Shown: positions 31,276 through 38,653, counted from the first letter of the stretch. The stretch: DNA of 64,000 nucleotides from Rathayibacter rhapontici (GCF_001995175.1 NZ_MUKN01000001.1:62001-126000); one strand, 5' to 3'. The notes: generated by a model not told the origin, from the letters alone. Made by a program: numbers and translations.

Positions 31276-31349
31276 GGGGGTATAGCTCAGGCGGTTAGAG
31301 CGCTTCACTGATAATGAAGAGGTCCCAGGTTCAAGTCCTGGTACCCCCA
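31276..31349 (+). tRNA. tRNA-Ile (GAT anticodon)
   Basis: A full cloverleaf is readable: acceptor GGGGGTA/TACCCCC, D-stem around TAGCTCAGGCGGTTAGAGC, anticodon stem-loop CTTCACTGATAATGAAG with GAT, and T-arm CCAGGTTCAAGTCCTGG. The discriminator is A, and CCA is not encoded. tRNA-Ile then tRNA-Ala after gyrA is the standard actinobacterial order. Confidence 0.97.
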
Positions 31350-31425
31350 CCCGTGCCGCTCGGCCCGTCACCTCACGGTGGCGGGCCGTTCGGCTCTCGG
31401 AGACGGATCGCCCCGTCTCCGGCCC

Positions 31426-31498
31426 GGGGCCTTAGCTCAGTTGGTAGAGCGCCTGCTTTGCAAGCAGGATGTCAGGAGTTCGAATCTCCTAGGCTCCA
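31426..31498 (+). tRNA. tRNA-Ala (TGC anticodon)
   Basis: Acceptor GGGGCCT/AGGCTCC, D-arm TTAGCTCAGTTGGTAGAGC, anticodon arm CCTGCTTTGCAAGCAGG with TGC, and T-arm AGGAGTTCGAATCTCCT. The discriminator is A, and CCA is not encoded. Confidence 0.97.
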
Positions 31499-31541
31499 CA
31501 CTCCCCCTCCGTCCTCTCCGCCCGTCGCGTCGAGCAGGGTG

Positions 31542-32066
31542 TCACGGGCCCTCGCAGGCCAGGCCGAGGAAGTTCTCGACCGAGAGGACCTCGCCCGTCT
31601 CGTCGCGGACGTCTCCGACGATGACCTCGCCCACCGACAGGGTGTCGAACTGCTCGGCGTGGAACACGACCGGGCGGGCCGACATCGACCTGTCCTCGGC
31701 GTAGGCGCCCAGGGAGTAGTCGACACCGGGGGCGAAGCGCTCGATCACCGTGTCCGCCGGCCAGACCGTGCGGCCGACGAGGTCCGTCGCTCCGAGATCG
31801 ACCACCGTGTCCGGGGACGCCCACCGGGTGATGCGGCGCAGGCCGTCGCCGACCAGCAGGGGGGCGGAGTCGTCGACCGCGAGATCCAGGCCGTCCACGA
31901 CTCCGGAGCACACCACGACGATGCCGATCACCTCGCCGCGCTGACCGCCGCGGCCCAGACCCACCGTGGCGCTCGACTCGCGCTCGCTCGAGCAGCCCGA
32001 GAGCGCCGGCACGGCGAGGGTCACCACGGCGAGCACGCCGCTCAGGACCGCGAGCCGATGCCGCAT
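31542..32066 (-). CDS. Putative lipoprotein, function unknown
   Basis: This 174-residue protein starts MRHRLAVLSGVLAVVTLAVP with a lipobox ALSGC at about residues 22-26, so it is probably lipid-anchored outside the membrane. The mature part (about 148 residues) is not one I recognise. It contains GEVIGIVVVCSGVVDGLDLA and FNFLGL-type hydrophobic patches, and one internal cysteine near the C-terminus (GLACEGP). AGGAGG sits just before the ATG at 32066. It is the last gene of a three-gene run with the thioredoxin-like and NUDIX genes (19- and 43-bp gaps). Confidence 0.8.
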   Translation of the reverse strand: MRHRLAVLSGVLAVVTLAVPALSGCSSERESSATVGLGRGGQRGEVIGIVVVCSGVVDGLDLAVDDSAPLLVGDGLRRITRWASPDTVVDLGATDLVGRTVWPADTVIERFAPGVDYSLGAYAEDRSMSARPVVFHAEQFDTLSVGEVIVGDVRDETGEVLSVENFLGLACEGP

Positions 32067-32085
32067 GGGACCTCCTGCCGCCACC

Positions 32086-32373
32086 CTACGGGGCGACGTC
32101 GGGCGCGGGGTCCGGGAGGGCGCGCGCCAGGGCGGCGAGGGCCTGGGGGAGCGACGGCGCTCCCTCCGCACGGAACACCGCACGGCCGTCGGCGGTTCGC
32201 ACGACGACGGTCGGCGTCGAGCGGATGTCCTCCGCCTCCGCCTCGTCGGGCCGGAACGCGACGTCGTACTCCCGCAGCTCGGCCGCGGGGACCAGCTCGA
32301 CCGCGTGCTCCAGCACGGCGCGCGCAACGTGGCAGGCGCCGCAGAAGGCGGAGGAGTACAGCTCGACGATCAC
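32086..32373 (-). CDS. Small thioredoxin/glutaredoxin-fold protein
   Basis: This 95-residue protein begins MIVELYSSAFCGACHVARAV, a thioredoxin-fold strand followed by a CGAC (CxxC) active site at residues 11-14. The cis-Pro position is visible in RSTPTVVVRTADG. Size and motif suggest a thiol-disulfide oxidoreductase of the glutaredoxin/thioredoxin type, but its partner is unknown. The start is GTG at 32373. It lies between the NUDIX gene and the lipoprotein gene. Confidence 0.8.
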   Translation of the reverse strand: MIVELYSSAFCGACHVARAVLEHAVELVPAAELREYDVAFRPDEAEAEDIRSTPTVVVRTADGRAVFRAEGAPSLPQALAALARALPDPAPDVAP

Positions 32374-32416
32374 TCCGGGGACAACGCCCTGGACGCACCG
32401 CGGATTCCCCGACGGC

Positions 32417-32845
32417 TCAGCGGACGAGCCACGCCTCGTTCATGCCGAGCGCGACGTCGACGAGTTCGACCCGCTCGAGCGCCTCCACGTCGCCGAGCGG
32501 GAACCAGGACGCGGCGTCGGTCGATCCGTCGACCTCGTGCGTGAGCTCGCCGCCCGTGATGCGGGCCCGGTAGACGACGCGGATCGCGTGCAGGGGGCCG
32601 GCGGCGGGGTCGCTCCGCCGGTGAGCCGGGATCACGTGCGAGTCGACGCCGATCAGGGCCTCGAGCTCGGCGTGGTACCCGGTCTCCTCGAAGATCTCGC
32701 GGACTGCGGCGTCGGCCGGGGACTCGCCCTCGTCGATGCCGCCGCCCGGCAGGGTCCACGCCTGCCACGGGCCCTGGCTCCAGTGCGCGAGGAGCATGCG
32801 GTCGCCGTCGATGATCACGCCGTACGCGGCGACCCTGATGTCCAC
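32417..32845 (-). CDS. NUDIX hydrolase
   Basis: NUDIX enzymes hydrolyse nucleoside diphosphates linked to other groups. The 142-residue product carries a complete NUDIX box, GGGIDEGESPADAAVREI followed by FEETGY (about residues 35-58), matching Gx5Ex7REUxEExGU. The N-terminal strand IRVAAYGVIIDGDRMLLAHW is typical. Substrate cannot be assigned. The start is GTG at 32845. A -10-like TAGGCT ends 6 bases before it (complement of 32852-32857), so the message may be leaderless. Confidence 0.92.
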   Translation of the reverse strand: MDIRVAAYGVIIDGDRMLLAHWSQGPWQAWTLPGGGIDEGESPADAAVREIFEETGYHAELEALIGVDSHVIPAHRRSDPAAGPLHAIRVVYRARITGGELTHEVDGSTDAASWFPLGDVEALERVELVDVALGMNEAWLVR

Positions 32846-32884
32846 TGCAGAAGCCTATCTCCGGACGATTCCGGGCATGCGGCA

Positions 32885-32915
32885 GGCCCGGACCCCGCGA
32901 TGCGGGACCCGGGCC
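32885..32915 (-). terminator. Hairpin after the 32928-33488 gene
   Basis: GGCCCGG and CCGGGCC pair around an inner CCGC/GCGG stem. It lies 13 bp past the stop of the upstream minus-strand gene. Confidence 0.6.
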
Positions 32916-32927
32916 GGACGATGAGGA

Positions 32928-33488
32928 TCAGGAAGCGGTCGAGGCCGCGGACTGAGCGGCGCTGGCCGGCTCGTCCTCGGCGACCCACAGCTCGTCGTCG
33001 GCGCGGAAGGTCTGCCAGACGGCGTAGCCGATCCCGCCGACCGCGACGAGCGCGGCGCCGATCGCGAAGACCGTGCCGACGTTCGACTTCTTCTTGGGCG
33101 GAGTGGTGAGCTCCTCCCAGCGCGCCTTCGAGATCTCGGCGAGCTTCGCGCGGTTCTTCGAGTCCTTCGCAGCCTCGAACGCGGCGGCGGCAGTGCCTCC
33201 GACCGCGGCGAAGGTCGGGACGACCTTGTGCAGAACGGTGTCACGAGCGGAGGAGTACGTGCCCTCGACGGCGTGGACGCCGTTGTCGTAGACGGGCTTC
33301 ACCCGCGACTGGTACGTGTCCTTCGCGAAGGGGACGAGCTCCTTCTTCGCGTACTTGGCGGCGTGAGCGCGGCTCTTCTCGAGAACGGAGGCGGCGTGCG
33401 CCAGCACCTCCTGCTGCTCACTCCAGACCGCCTCGGCGTTCTTGCGGAGGCGCTTGAGATCCTTCTTGTGCTTACGTGACAGACCCAT
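32928..33488 (-). CDS. Conserved hypothetical single-TM protein with basic N-terminus
   Basis: This 186-residue protein begins MGLSRKHKKDLKRLRKNAEA, a strongly basic helix. A long Ala/Lys/Glu helical region (about 20-110) follows, with tyrosines at intervals (KYAKKELVPFAKDTYQSRVK), a PPKKK linker, and one TM segment near residues 140-160 (FAIGAALVAVGGIGYAVW). An acidic, Ser/Ala-rich tail ends it. I do not recognise a family with known function; similar proteins are sometimes mislabelled DNA helicase. The start ATG at 33488 is preferred to an in-frame ATG 12 bases upstream. It is divergent from the cyclophilin gene. Confidence 0.8.
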   Translation of the reverse strand: MGLSRKHKKDLKRLRKNAEAVWSEQQEVLAHAASVLEKSRAHAAKYAKKELVPFAKDTYQSRVKPVYDNGVHAVEGTYSSARDTVLHKVVPTFAAVGGTAAAAFEAAKDSKNRAKLAEISKARWEELTTPPKKKSNVGTVFAIGAALVAVGGIGYAVWQTFRADDELWVAEDEPASAAQSAASTAS

Positions 33489-33569
33489 GTGGTCCTCCAT
33501 CGGCTACGAGCAGCGAACTCCTCAATACTGCCACTCATCGATCCGGCTCCGCATCGCGCACCCAGCGCA

Positions 33570-33599
33570 TTGACACCGGGCACAGGGGACCCCTACATA
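33570..33599 (+). promoter_or_regulatory. Probable cyclophilin gene promoter
   Basis: TTGACA (33570-33575), an 18-base spacer, and TACATA (33594-33599) precede the ATG at 33622. Confidence 0.55.
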
Positions 33600-33621
33600 C
33601 GTGCTGTGCGACAATCTCCCC

Positions 33622-34161
33622 ATGCCTTTGCACACCGCAGTCGCGACGTTCCACACCAACAAGGGCGACATCGTCGTCAACCTCTACGGGAATCACGCTC
33701 CCAAGACGGTCCGCAACTTCGTCGGTCTCGCGACCGGCGACATCGAGTGGACCCACCCGGCCACCGGCGCGAAGACGAAGGAGCCGCTCTACAACGGCAC
33801 CGTCTTCCACCGCGTGATCCCGGACTTCATGCTCCAGGGCGGCGACCCGCTCGGTCAGGGCATCGGCGGCCCGGGCTTCCAGTTCGACGACGAGATCAAC
33901 CCCGAGCTCGACTTCACGCAGCCCTACATCCTCGCGATGGCGAACGCCGGCAAGCAGGCGGGCCGCGGCACCAACGGCTCGCAGTTCTTCATCACCGTGG
34001 CGCCGACCACCTGGCTCCAGGGCAAGCACACGATCTTCGGTGCCGTCGCCGACGACGCCTCGAAGCAGCTGGTCCAGTCGCTGTCGACCGTCGCCACCGA
34101 CGGCCGCGACAAGCCGCTCGAGGACGTCGTCATCGAGAGCGTCGAGATCACCGAGGTCTGA
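33622..34161 (+). CDS. Peptidylprolyl isomerase (cyclophilin type)
   Basis: This enzyme catalyses cis-trans isomerisation of X-Pro bonds in folding proteins. The 179-residue protein has a complete cyclophilin domain and no signal peptide, so it is cytoplasmic. Catalytic and binding residues are visible in TVFHRVIPDFMLQGGDPLGQ (the FHRVI arginine), GTNGSQFFITV, TTWLQGKHTIFGAV. It corresponds in position and type to mycobacterial PpiA (Rv0009). The start ATG at 33622 fits the family N-terminus. Confidence 0.95.
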   Translation: MPLHTAVATFHTNKGDIVVNLYGNHAPKTVRNFVGLATGDIEWTHPATGAKTKEPLYNGTVFHRVIPDFMLQGGDPLGQGIGGPGFQFDDEINPELDFTQPYILAMANAGKQAGRGTNGSQFFITVAPTTWLQGKHTIFGAVADDASKQLVQSLSTVATDGRDKPLEDVVIESVEITEV

Positions 34162-34233
34162 TCCCCTCTTCCCCCTTCTCCCCGAGGGCCGGATCCGTCT
34201 GGATCGGCCCTCGTTCTCCCCGGAGGCGAATCC

Positions 34234-35112
34234 GTGACCCAGGTCCCGCCGACCAGCGCGTACGCGTGCTACCGCCACCCCGATCGGCAGAGCTTCGTGC
34301 GCTGCCAGCGGTGCGGACGCACGATCTGCGGCGAGTGCCAGACGCCCGCCCCGGTCGGAGTGATCTGCCCGGACGACATGGCCCAGCAGCGCGCGGAGGC
34401 CCCGCGCACGCGCAGCCCCCTGGTCTCGAGGGTCCGCGCGATGACCCGCGCCGATCAGCCCACGGTCACCTACGCGATCATCGCCCTCTGCGTGCTCCTC
34501 TGGATCCTCGAGATCCTCCCCGTCGTCGGCAACCTCGTCCTCGGCGGGCTCGCCTACGTCCCCGCCTACACGCTCCCCGGCTTCGGCGCCGGGTTCGAGC
34601 CGTGGCGGATGCTCACCTCGGTCTTCCTGCACAGCACATCGGTCTTCTTCGTCATCCCCTTCCACCTCGCGCTGAACATGTACACGCTGTGGATCTTCGG
34701 CATGGCGCTGGAGCGGATGCTCGGTCGCGGCCGCTACCTCGCGCTCTTCCTGCTGAGCGGATTCGCCGGCTCGGTCGGCGTGCTCCTGCTCGCGGGTCCG
34801 CTCACGACGGTGATCGGCGCCTCCGGAGCGATCTTCGGACTGATGGGCGCCTACCTGGTGATCCTGCGGCACCTCGGCGGCCAGGCGTCGCAGCTGCTGG
34901 TGCTCGTGGGTCTCAACCTCGTCATCGGGTTCCTCCCCGGGATGAACGTGGCGTGGCAGGCGCACGTCGGCGGTCTCGTGGCGGGTGCGCTGATCGGGCT
35001 CGTCTTCACCCGGACCCGCCAGCGGTCGCAGCGGCGGACGCAGAACCTGCTCGTCGGCCTGATCGGGCTGGGTCTGGTCGCGATCACGGCGGGGGCCTAC
35101 GTCCTGGCATGA
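34234..35112 (+). CDS. Rhomboid family intramembrane serine protease
   Basis: Rhomboids cleave TM substrates within the membrane. The 292-residue protein has an N-terminal zinc-finger-like module with YACYRHPDRQSFVRCQRCGR and TICGECQTPAPVGVICPDD (paired cysteines/His, B-box-like), then six or seven TM segments. The catalytic serine is in IGASGAIFGLMGAYLV and the catalytic histidine in WQAHVGGLVAGALIG. An HxxxN-type motif (FHLALNMYTLWIFG) is also present. The start is GTG at 34234, 72 bp after the cyclophilin gene, the Rv0009-Rv0010-like neighbourhood. Confidence 0.94.
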   Translation: MTQVPPTSAYACYRHPDRQSFVRCQRCGRTICGECQTPAPVGVICPDDMAQQRAEAPRTRSPLVSRVRAMTRADQPTVTYAIIALCVLLWILEILPVVGNLVLGGLAYVPAYTLPGFGAGFEPWRMLTSVFLHSTSVFFVIPFHLALNMYTLWIFGMALERMLGRGRYLALFLLSGFAGSVGVLLLAGPLTTVIGASGAIFGLMGAYLVILRHLGGQASQLLVLVGLNLVIGFLPGMNVAWQAHVGGLVAGALIGLVFTRTRQRSQRRTQNLLVGLIGLGLVAITAGAYVLA

Positions 35113-35171
35113 GCCGAGTGGTGACCTGATGAAGGGGTTACGTCGGAGGGGTGTCCTCGTACCGGTGGTGC

Positions 35172-35213
35172 CGGTGGGTCTCGATACGCCGCGGTGCGGC
35201 TGCTCGACCAGCT
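35172..35213 (-). repeat. REP-like palindromic repeat, copy 7 (inverted)
   Basis: GTGGGTCTCGATACGCCGCG followed by GTGCGGCTGCTCGACCAGC. It lies 60 bp after the rhomboid gene. Confidence 0.7.
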
Positions 35214-35260
35214 GAGGGGCGCGGGGGCGTTGTCGGACGGGCCGCTCCGCCGGTGGGAGT

Positions 35261-35303
35261 CCTGCTGATCGAGCAGGGCGCGGACCGGCCGTCTCGAGAT
35301 CCG
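35261..35303 (+). repeat. Degenerate REP-like repeat, copy 8
   Basis: CCTGCTGATCGAGCAGGGCG ... CCGTCTCGAGATCC resembles the family arms with several mismatches. Confidence 0.45.
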
Positions 35304-35342
35304 TCCGACCCTGCACGCGGGGGCGTAACCGGCTCGGAGGGT

Positions 35343-35562
35343 TCGTCCACAGGTGCTGTGCACAGGTGGGGAGAAAGTTATCCACAGGGTTGTTAACAAT
35401 GGGGAGAACTACGCGGATGTGATTCCGCGCGAGCCCGGCGACGGATGGAGCGGCCCCCGATCCTGCCGCGTCAGGCCGCGGATCGAGTCGCGCGGCCCCG
35501 GGTTCCCGCGGATCCCCGCGGCGCCGCGCTCTCTCCACAGGAGTTTGCACAGCTGGGGATAA
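35343..35562. promoter_or_regulatory. DnaA-box cluster outside oriC (rhomboid-methylase spacer)
   Basis: Besides two repeats, this gene-free spacer (35113-35562) holds a perfect DnaA box TTATCCACA at 35378-35386, plus TCGTCCACA at 35343, a TCTCCACAG-type half box near 35532 and TGGGGATAA (reverse of TTATCCCCA) at 35554-35562. TGTTAACAATGGGG next to the perfect box resembles the AT-richer part of oriC. Spacer coding potential: none seen. Confidence 0.6.
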
Positions 35563-36378
35563 TTACAGCCGTGTAGTTCGCAGCAGACGCGCGACGACGA
35601 CTGTCGCATCCCGGTCGTCGTCCGTCAGGACCTGCGTCGAGAAGCCCGAGGCGGTGAACGCGGCAGCACTCGTCGGAGCCTGCTCCCGACCCGACTCGAT
35701 CACGACCGCACCGCCCGCTGCCAGCCAGTCGCCCGACTCGCGGGCGATGCGCCTGTGGAGTGCGAGACCGTCGCTGCCGCCGTCGAGGGAGACGGCCGGC
35801 TCGTGCAGCCGCGCCTCCGGCGGCATCAGAGCGATCGCCTCCGTCGGCACGTAGGGGGCGTTCACGACGACGAGGTCGATCCGCCCGCGCTCAGTGCCGG
35901 GCAGGGCGGCGAACAGGTCGCCCTCGAAGACCTCGCCGAACCCGTCGAGGGTGATCCGCGCGGAGGCGACCGCGGTGGGCGAGACATCGGCGGCGAGGAG
36001 CCGGAGGTCGCCGCGCTCGCCGGCCAGGGCGCGCCCGATCGCCCCGGAGCCGCAGCAGAGGTCGAGCACCGTCGTGCCCGGAGCGCTCTCCTGGAGCAGG
36101 CTCAGCGCCGCGTCGACCAGGAACCCGGTCCGCACGCGCGGCACGAACACTCCAGGATCGACGCGGACGCGCAGCCCCCGGAAGTCGACCCAGCCGAGGA
36201 TCTGCTCGAGCGGCTCGCCCGACTCGCGGCGCCGCAGCAGGGCGTCGAGCTGCGCCTCGGAGGACGCCTCCGCCTCGATCAGCCGCGCCTCGTCCTCGGC
36301 GAAGACGCAGCCGGCTGCGCGGAGCCGGGCCACGGACGACGAACGCCCCGTCCGGGGAGCGGACGGGGCGTCGGTCAT
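35563..36378 (-). CDS. PrmC-related protein-(glutamine-N5) methyltransferase-like protein
   Basis: This is a SAM-dependent methylase of the HemK/PrmC-related group (TIGR03704-like) whose substrate is unknown. The 271-residue product has the N-terminal helical part with RRRESGEPLEQILGWVDFRG, then VDPGVFVPRVRTGFLVDAAL and the SAM site TTVLDLCCGSGAIGRALAG. The active-site motif reads NAPYVPTEA where PrmC has NPPY. The start is uncertain: ATG 36378 overlaps a terminator-like hairpin, while GTG at 36333 (VARLRAAGCVFAEDEARL) fits the family better. True PrmC release-factor methylase is probably elsewhere. Confidence 0.85.
   Translation of the reverse strand: MTDAPSAPRTGRSSSVARLRAAGCVFAEDEARLIEAEASSEAQLDALLRRRESGEPLEQILGWVDFRGLRVRVDPGVFVPRVRTGFLVDAALSLLQESAPGTTVLDLCCGSGAIGRALAGERGDLRLLAADVSPTAVASARITLDGFGEVFEGDLFAALPGTERGRIDLVVVNAPYVPTEAIALMPPEARLHEPAVSLDGGSDGLALHRRIARESGDWLAAGGAVVIESGREQAPTSAAAFTASGFSTQVLTDDDRDATVVVARLLRTTRL
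36344..36370 (-). terminator. Hairpin after crgA, inside the annotated N-terminus of the methylase
   Basis: CGCCCCGTCCG and CGGACGGGGCG form a perfect 11-bp stem with a 5-base loop, 22 bp downstream of the crgA stop. It overlaps codons 3-12 of the methylase if ATG 36378 is used. Confidence 0.6.
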
Positions 36379-36391
36379 GCCGGGGGCGCGG

Positions 36392-36634
36392 TCAGCGCCA
36401 GCGGGTCGTCATCAGGAAGCCGATGAAGGCGATCCCGAAGCCGATGAGGATGTTGAGGTTGCCCAGATCGGGGATCGGCAGCAGGCCCTGGCTCACGTAG
36501 AAGACGATGATCCAGGCGAGTCCGAGCAGCATGAAGCCGAACATCACCGGCTTGAACCAGACCGGGTTGGGGGAGTTCTTTCCGGTCCGGGCCTCGTCGC
36601 GCTCCGGCTTCGGGCTCTTCGTCGCTCGTGCCAT
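36392..36634 (-). CDS. crgA: Cell division protein CrgA
   Basis: CrgA is a small membrane protein that takes part in actinobacterial division and septal peptidoglycan assembly, contacting FtsZ and penicillin-binding proteins. The 80-residue product has a charged N-terminus (RATKSPKPERDEARTGKNSP), NPVWFKPVMFGFMLLGLAWI as TM1, and TM2 NILIGFGIAFIGFLMTTRW with the conserved RW(R) end. The start ATG at 36634 is chosen over an ATG 9 bases upstream because TACAGT (complement of 36642-36647) ends 7 bases before it, suggesting a leaderless message. Confidence 0.95.
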   Translation of the reverse strand: MARATKSPKPERDEARTGKNSPNPVWFKPVMFGFMLLGLAWIIVFYVSQGLLPIPDLGNLNILIGFGIAFIGFLMTTRWR

Positions 36635-36782
36635 GCCGACCACTGTACCGGGCGGAGCCCTCCGACCGGGAGCAGGCCGACCGCCGGCTCCGTCCGAGAC
36701 GGCTTCTCGGGGTTCTCCACAGGCCCTGCAGGGCTCTCCCCAGGGTCGCGGGAAGCCGGGGGAGCCGCGGGAGACCGCCGAT

Positions 36783-36788
36783 TAGACT
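36783..36788 (+). promoter_or_regulatory. -10 hexamer for a leaderless sortase transcript
   Basis: TAGACT ends 6 bases before the sortase ATG at 36795. Transcription starting about 7 bases after the -10 would begin at the ATG, a common actinobacterial arrangement. Confidence 0.5.
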
Positions 36789-36794
36789 CGACCC

Positions 36795-37592
36795 ATGTCA
36801 GCCGAGCAGCCCGTCGAAGCGTCCACGCGGGCGCGATCCCGGCGCCGCGCTGCGCGCCCGCGCCGCCGGCTGTCCTTCTTCGGGGTGCTCGGCGAGCTGC
36901 TGATGACGGCGGGCGTGCTCGTCCTCCTCTTCCTCGGCTGGCAGCTGTGGTGGAACGACGCGGTGATCGCCGGTCAGCAGACGAACGAGGCGGCGGAGCT
37001 CCGGCAGAGCTGGGGCGAGCCGGTGCCCGCGCCCGCTCCGACGCAGGCCGAGTCCCTCGCCCCGACGGACTTCGGGGCTCCTGTCGTGTCGACGGTCGCG
37101 GCGACCGACACCTCGTTCGGCAACCTCTACATCCCCCGCTACGGCGAGGGCTGGGTGCGGACGATCGCCGAGGGGGTGGACGCGGCGAACGTGCTCGACG
37201 AGGGCAGCATCGGGCACTACCCGGGAACGCAGATGCCGGGCGAGGTCGGCAACTTCGCTCTGGCGGCCCATCGCAGTGCCTACGGGGGCGGCATGCACCT
37301 CATCGATCAGCTGCAGCTCGGCGACGCCATCTACATCGAGACGGCGGACGGCTGGTACACGTACCGCTACCGCAACCTCGAGTACGTGCAGCCCTCGGAC
37401 GTTCAGGTCATCGATCCGGTGCCGTGGTCGACCGACGTGGCGCCGGCCGACCGGCTGATCACTCTGACCAGCTGCAATCCGCTGTACTCGACCGCGGAGC
37501 GGATCATCGCGTACGGCGTGCTCGAGTCCTGGCAGCCGCGCTCCGCGGGTGCGCCGGCCGAGCTCGCTCCGACGCTCGATCAGGAGGGCTGA
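36795..37592 (+). CDS. Class E sortase
   Basis: Class E sortases are transpeptidases that anchor LAxTG-type proteins or related substrates to the cell wall in high-GC Gram-positives. The 265-residue protein has a basic cytoplasmic N-terminus, one TM anchor (about residues 32-52, GELLMTAGVLVLLFLGWQLW), a linker, and the sortase barrel. The catalytic histidine is in GNFALAAHRSAYGGGMHLID and the cysteine in LITLTSCNPLYSTAERIIAY, followed by the expected arginine region. It has the same place (Rv0012-like) between crgA and pabA as in many Actinobacteria. Confidence 0.93.
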   Translation: MSAEQPVEASTRARSRRRAARPRRRLSFFGVLGELLMTAGVLVLLFLGWQLWWNDAVIAGQQTNEAAELRQSWGEPVPAPAPTQAESLAPTDFGAPVVSTVAATDTSFGNLYIPRYGEGWVRTIAEGVDAANVLDEGSIGHYPGTQMPGEVGNFALAAHRSAYGGGMHLIDQLQLGDAIYIETADGWYTYRYRNLEYVQPSDVQVIDPVPWSTDVAPADRLITLTSCNPLYSTAERIIAYGVLESWQPRSAGAPAELAPTLDQEG

Positions 37593-37593
37593 G

Positions 37594-37752
37594 GTGTACG
37601 CAGCACTGTGGCGCGTCCTGCCCGGACCCTGGTGGGTCCGGCTCGTCCTCGTCCTCGTCCTCGTGGCGGCCGTGCTGGCCGCCCTCGCCGAATGGGTGTT
37701 CCCGTGGGTGCAGTCGATCGTTCTCGATCAGAACGTCACCGTCGAGGAGTGA
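37594..37752 (+). CDS. Small single-TM membrane protein between sortase and pabA
   Basis: This 52-codon gene encodes MYAALWRVLPGPWWVRLVLV, followed by a long hydrophobic stretch (LVLVAAVLAALAEWVFPWV) and an acidic tail ending VTVEE. It begins with GTG one base after the sortase stop (TGAGGTG) and its own stop overlaps the pabA GTG (GTGA), so all three are coupled. Similar short proteins occupy this place in related genera; function unknown. Confidence 0.8.
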   Translation: MYAALWRVLPGPWWVRLVLVLVLVAAVLAALAEWVFPWVQSIVLDQNVTVEE

Positions 37753-38401
37753 CCGGCCGGCGGTCGCCTCGGATCCTCGTCGTCGACAACTACGACAGTT
37801 TCGTCTTCACCCTGGTCGCGTACCTCCGCGAGCTCGGAGCGGACGTCGAGGTCGTCGAGGGGGCCGAGCTGTCGCCGGCGGAGGCGGTACTCCGTGCCGA
37901 GGCGGTCGACGCGGTCCTCGTGTCGCCCGGGCCGGGCCGGCCCGAGGACGTCCCGACGTCGGTGGCGCTGGTGCGGCACTCCGTCGCGACCGCGCATCCG
38001 CTGCTCGGCGTCTGCCTCGGTCACCAGGTGATCGCGCACGCCCTCGGCGGCCGAGTGCGCGAGGCGCCGGAGCTCCTGCACGGCCGCACCTCGCCGTCGA
38101 GCACGAGGGCGACGGGCTGTTCGCGGGGATCCCCTCGGGCTTCGAGGCCATGCGGTACCACTCGCTCGCGGTCGAGCGGGAGTCGCTGCCGCCCGAGCTC
38201 GCGGTGACCGCGACGACCGCGGACGGCGTGGTGATGGCGCTGCGCCACGTGTCGGTCCCGGTGGTCGGGGTGCAGTTCCATCCGGAGTCGATCCTCACGC
38301 CGTCCGGGCGCGTGCTGCTCGGGAACTGGCTCGCCTCCGTCGCCGTCACCGCCGCTCCGTCTCTTCGCGACCCCGGCCCGAGAGACTCGATGTCCAACTG
38401 A
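37749..38401 (+). CDS. Anthranilate/aminodeoxychorismate synthase glutamine amidotransferase subunit (frameshifted as sequenced)
   Basis: This is a class I glutamine amidotransferase (TrpG/PabA) that supplies ammonia to chorismate-using synthases. The sequence shows ILVVDNYDSFVFTLVAYLRE, VLVSPGPGRPEDVPTSV, the catalytic cysteine in LLGVCLGHQVIAHALGGRV, and the His-Glu pair in GVQFHPESILTPSGRVLLGN. The frame changes once, after LLHGRTS (about 38092): the continuation VEHEGDGLFAGIPSGFEAMR is in another frame. One missing base explains it. The start is GTG at 37749. No synthase component I is in the window, so tryptophan versus folate function cannot be decided; the Rv0013 position is usually called trpG or pabA. 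Confidence 0.85.
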
Positions 38402-38653
38402 CCCTCGGACGGGGGTCGTCGAGACGCGCCACTCCTCCAGCGGGAGCCGCCGTTGATGCGCTATGACTGTCGGTTAGAGCTGCTGGATCCGCAGAAACAC
38501 GGCCTTCGGAGATCCTCCGGAACAGCGATGAACTCGCCGGTGGTGGCGTGTTTTGACGGGTCCGCGGCGGAAGGTGCGGTACCCCTTCCCGGCATAATCG
38601 GAGGACAGCGGGCAAGGGGATTGACTGCTGGAACGACTCATCCGGGGGCGACG

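Noticed and set aside
38402-38653. Upstream extension of the AraC gene to ATG 38453
   Set aside because: The extra 67 residues lack similarity to AraC proteins and base composition differs; ATG 38654 has a ribosome site.
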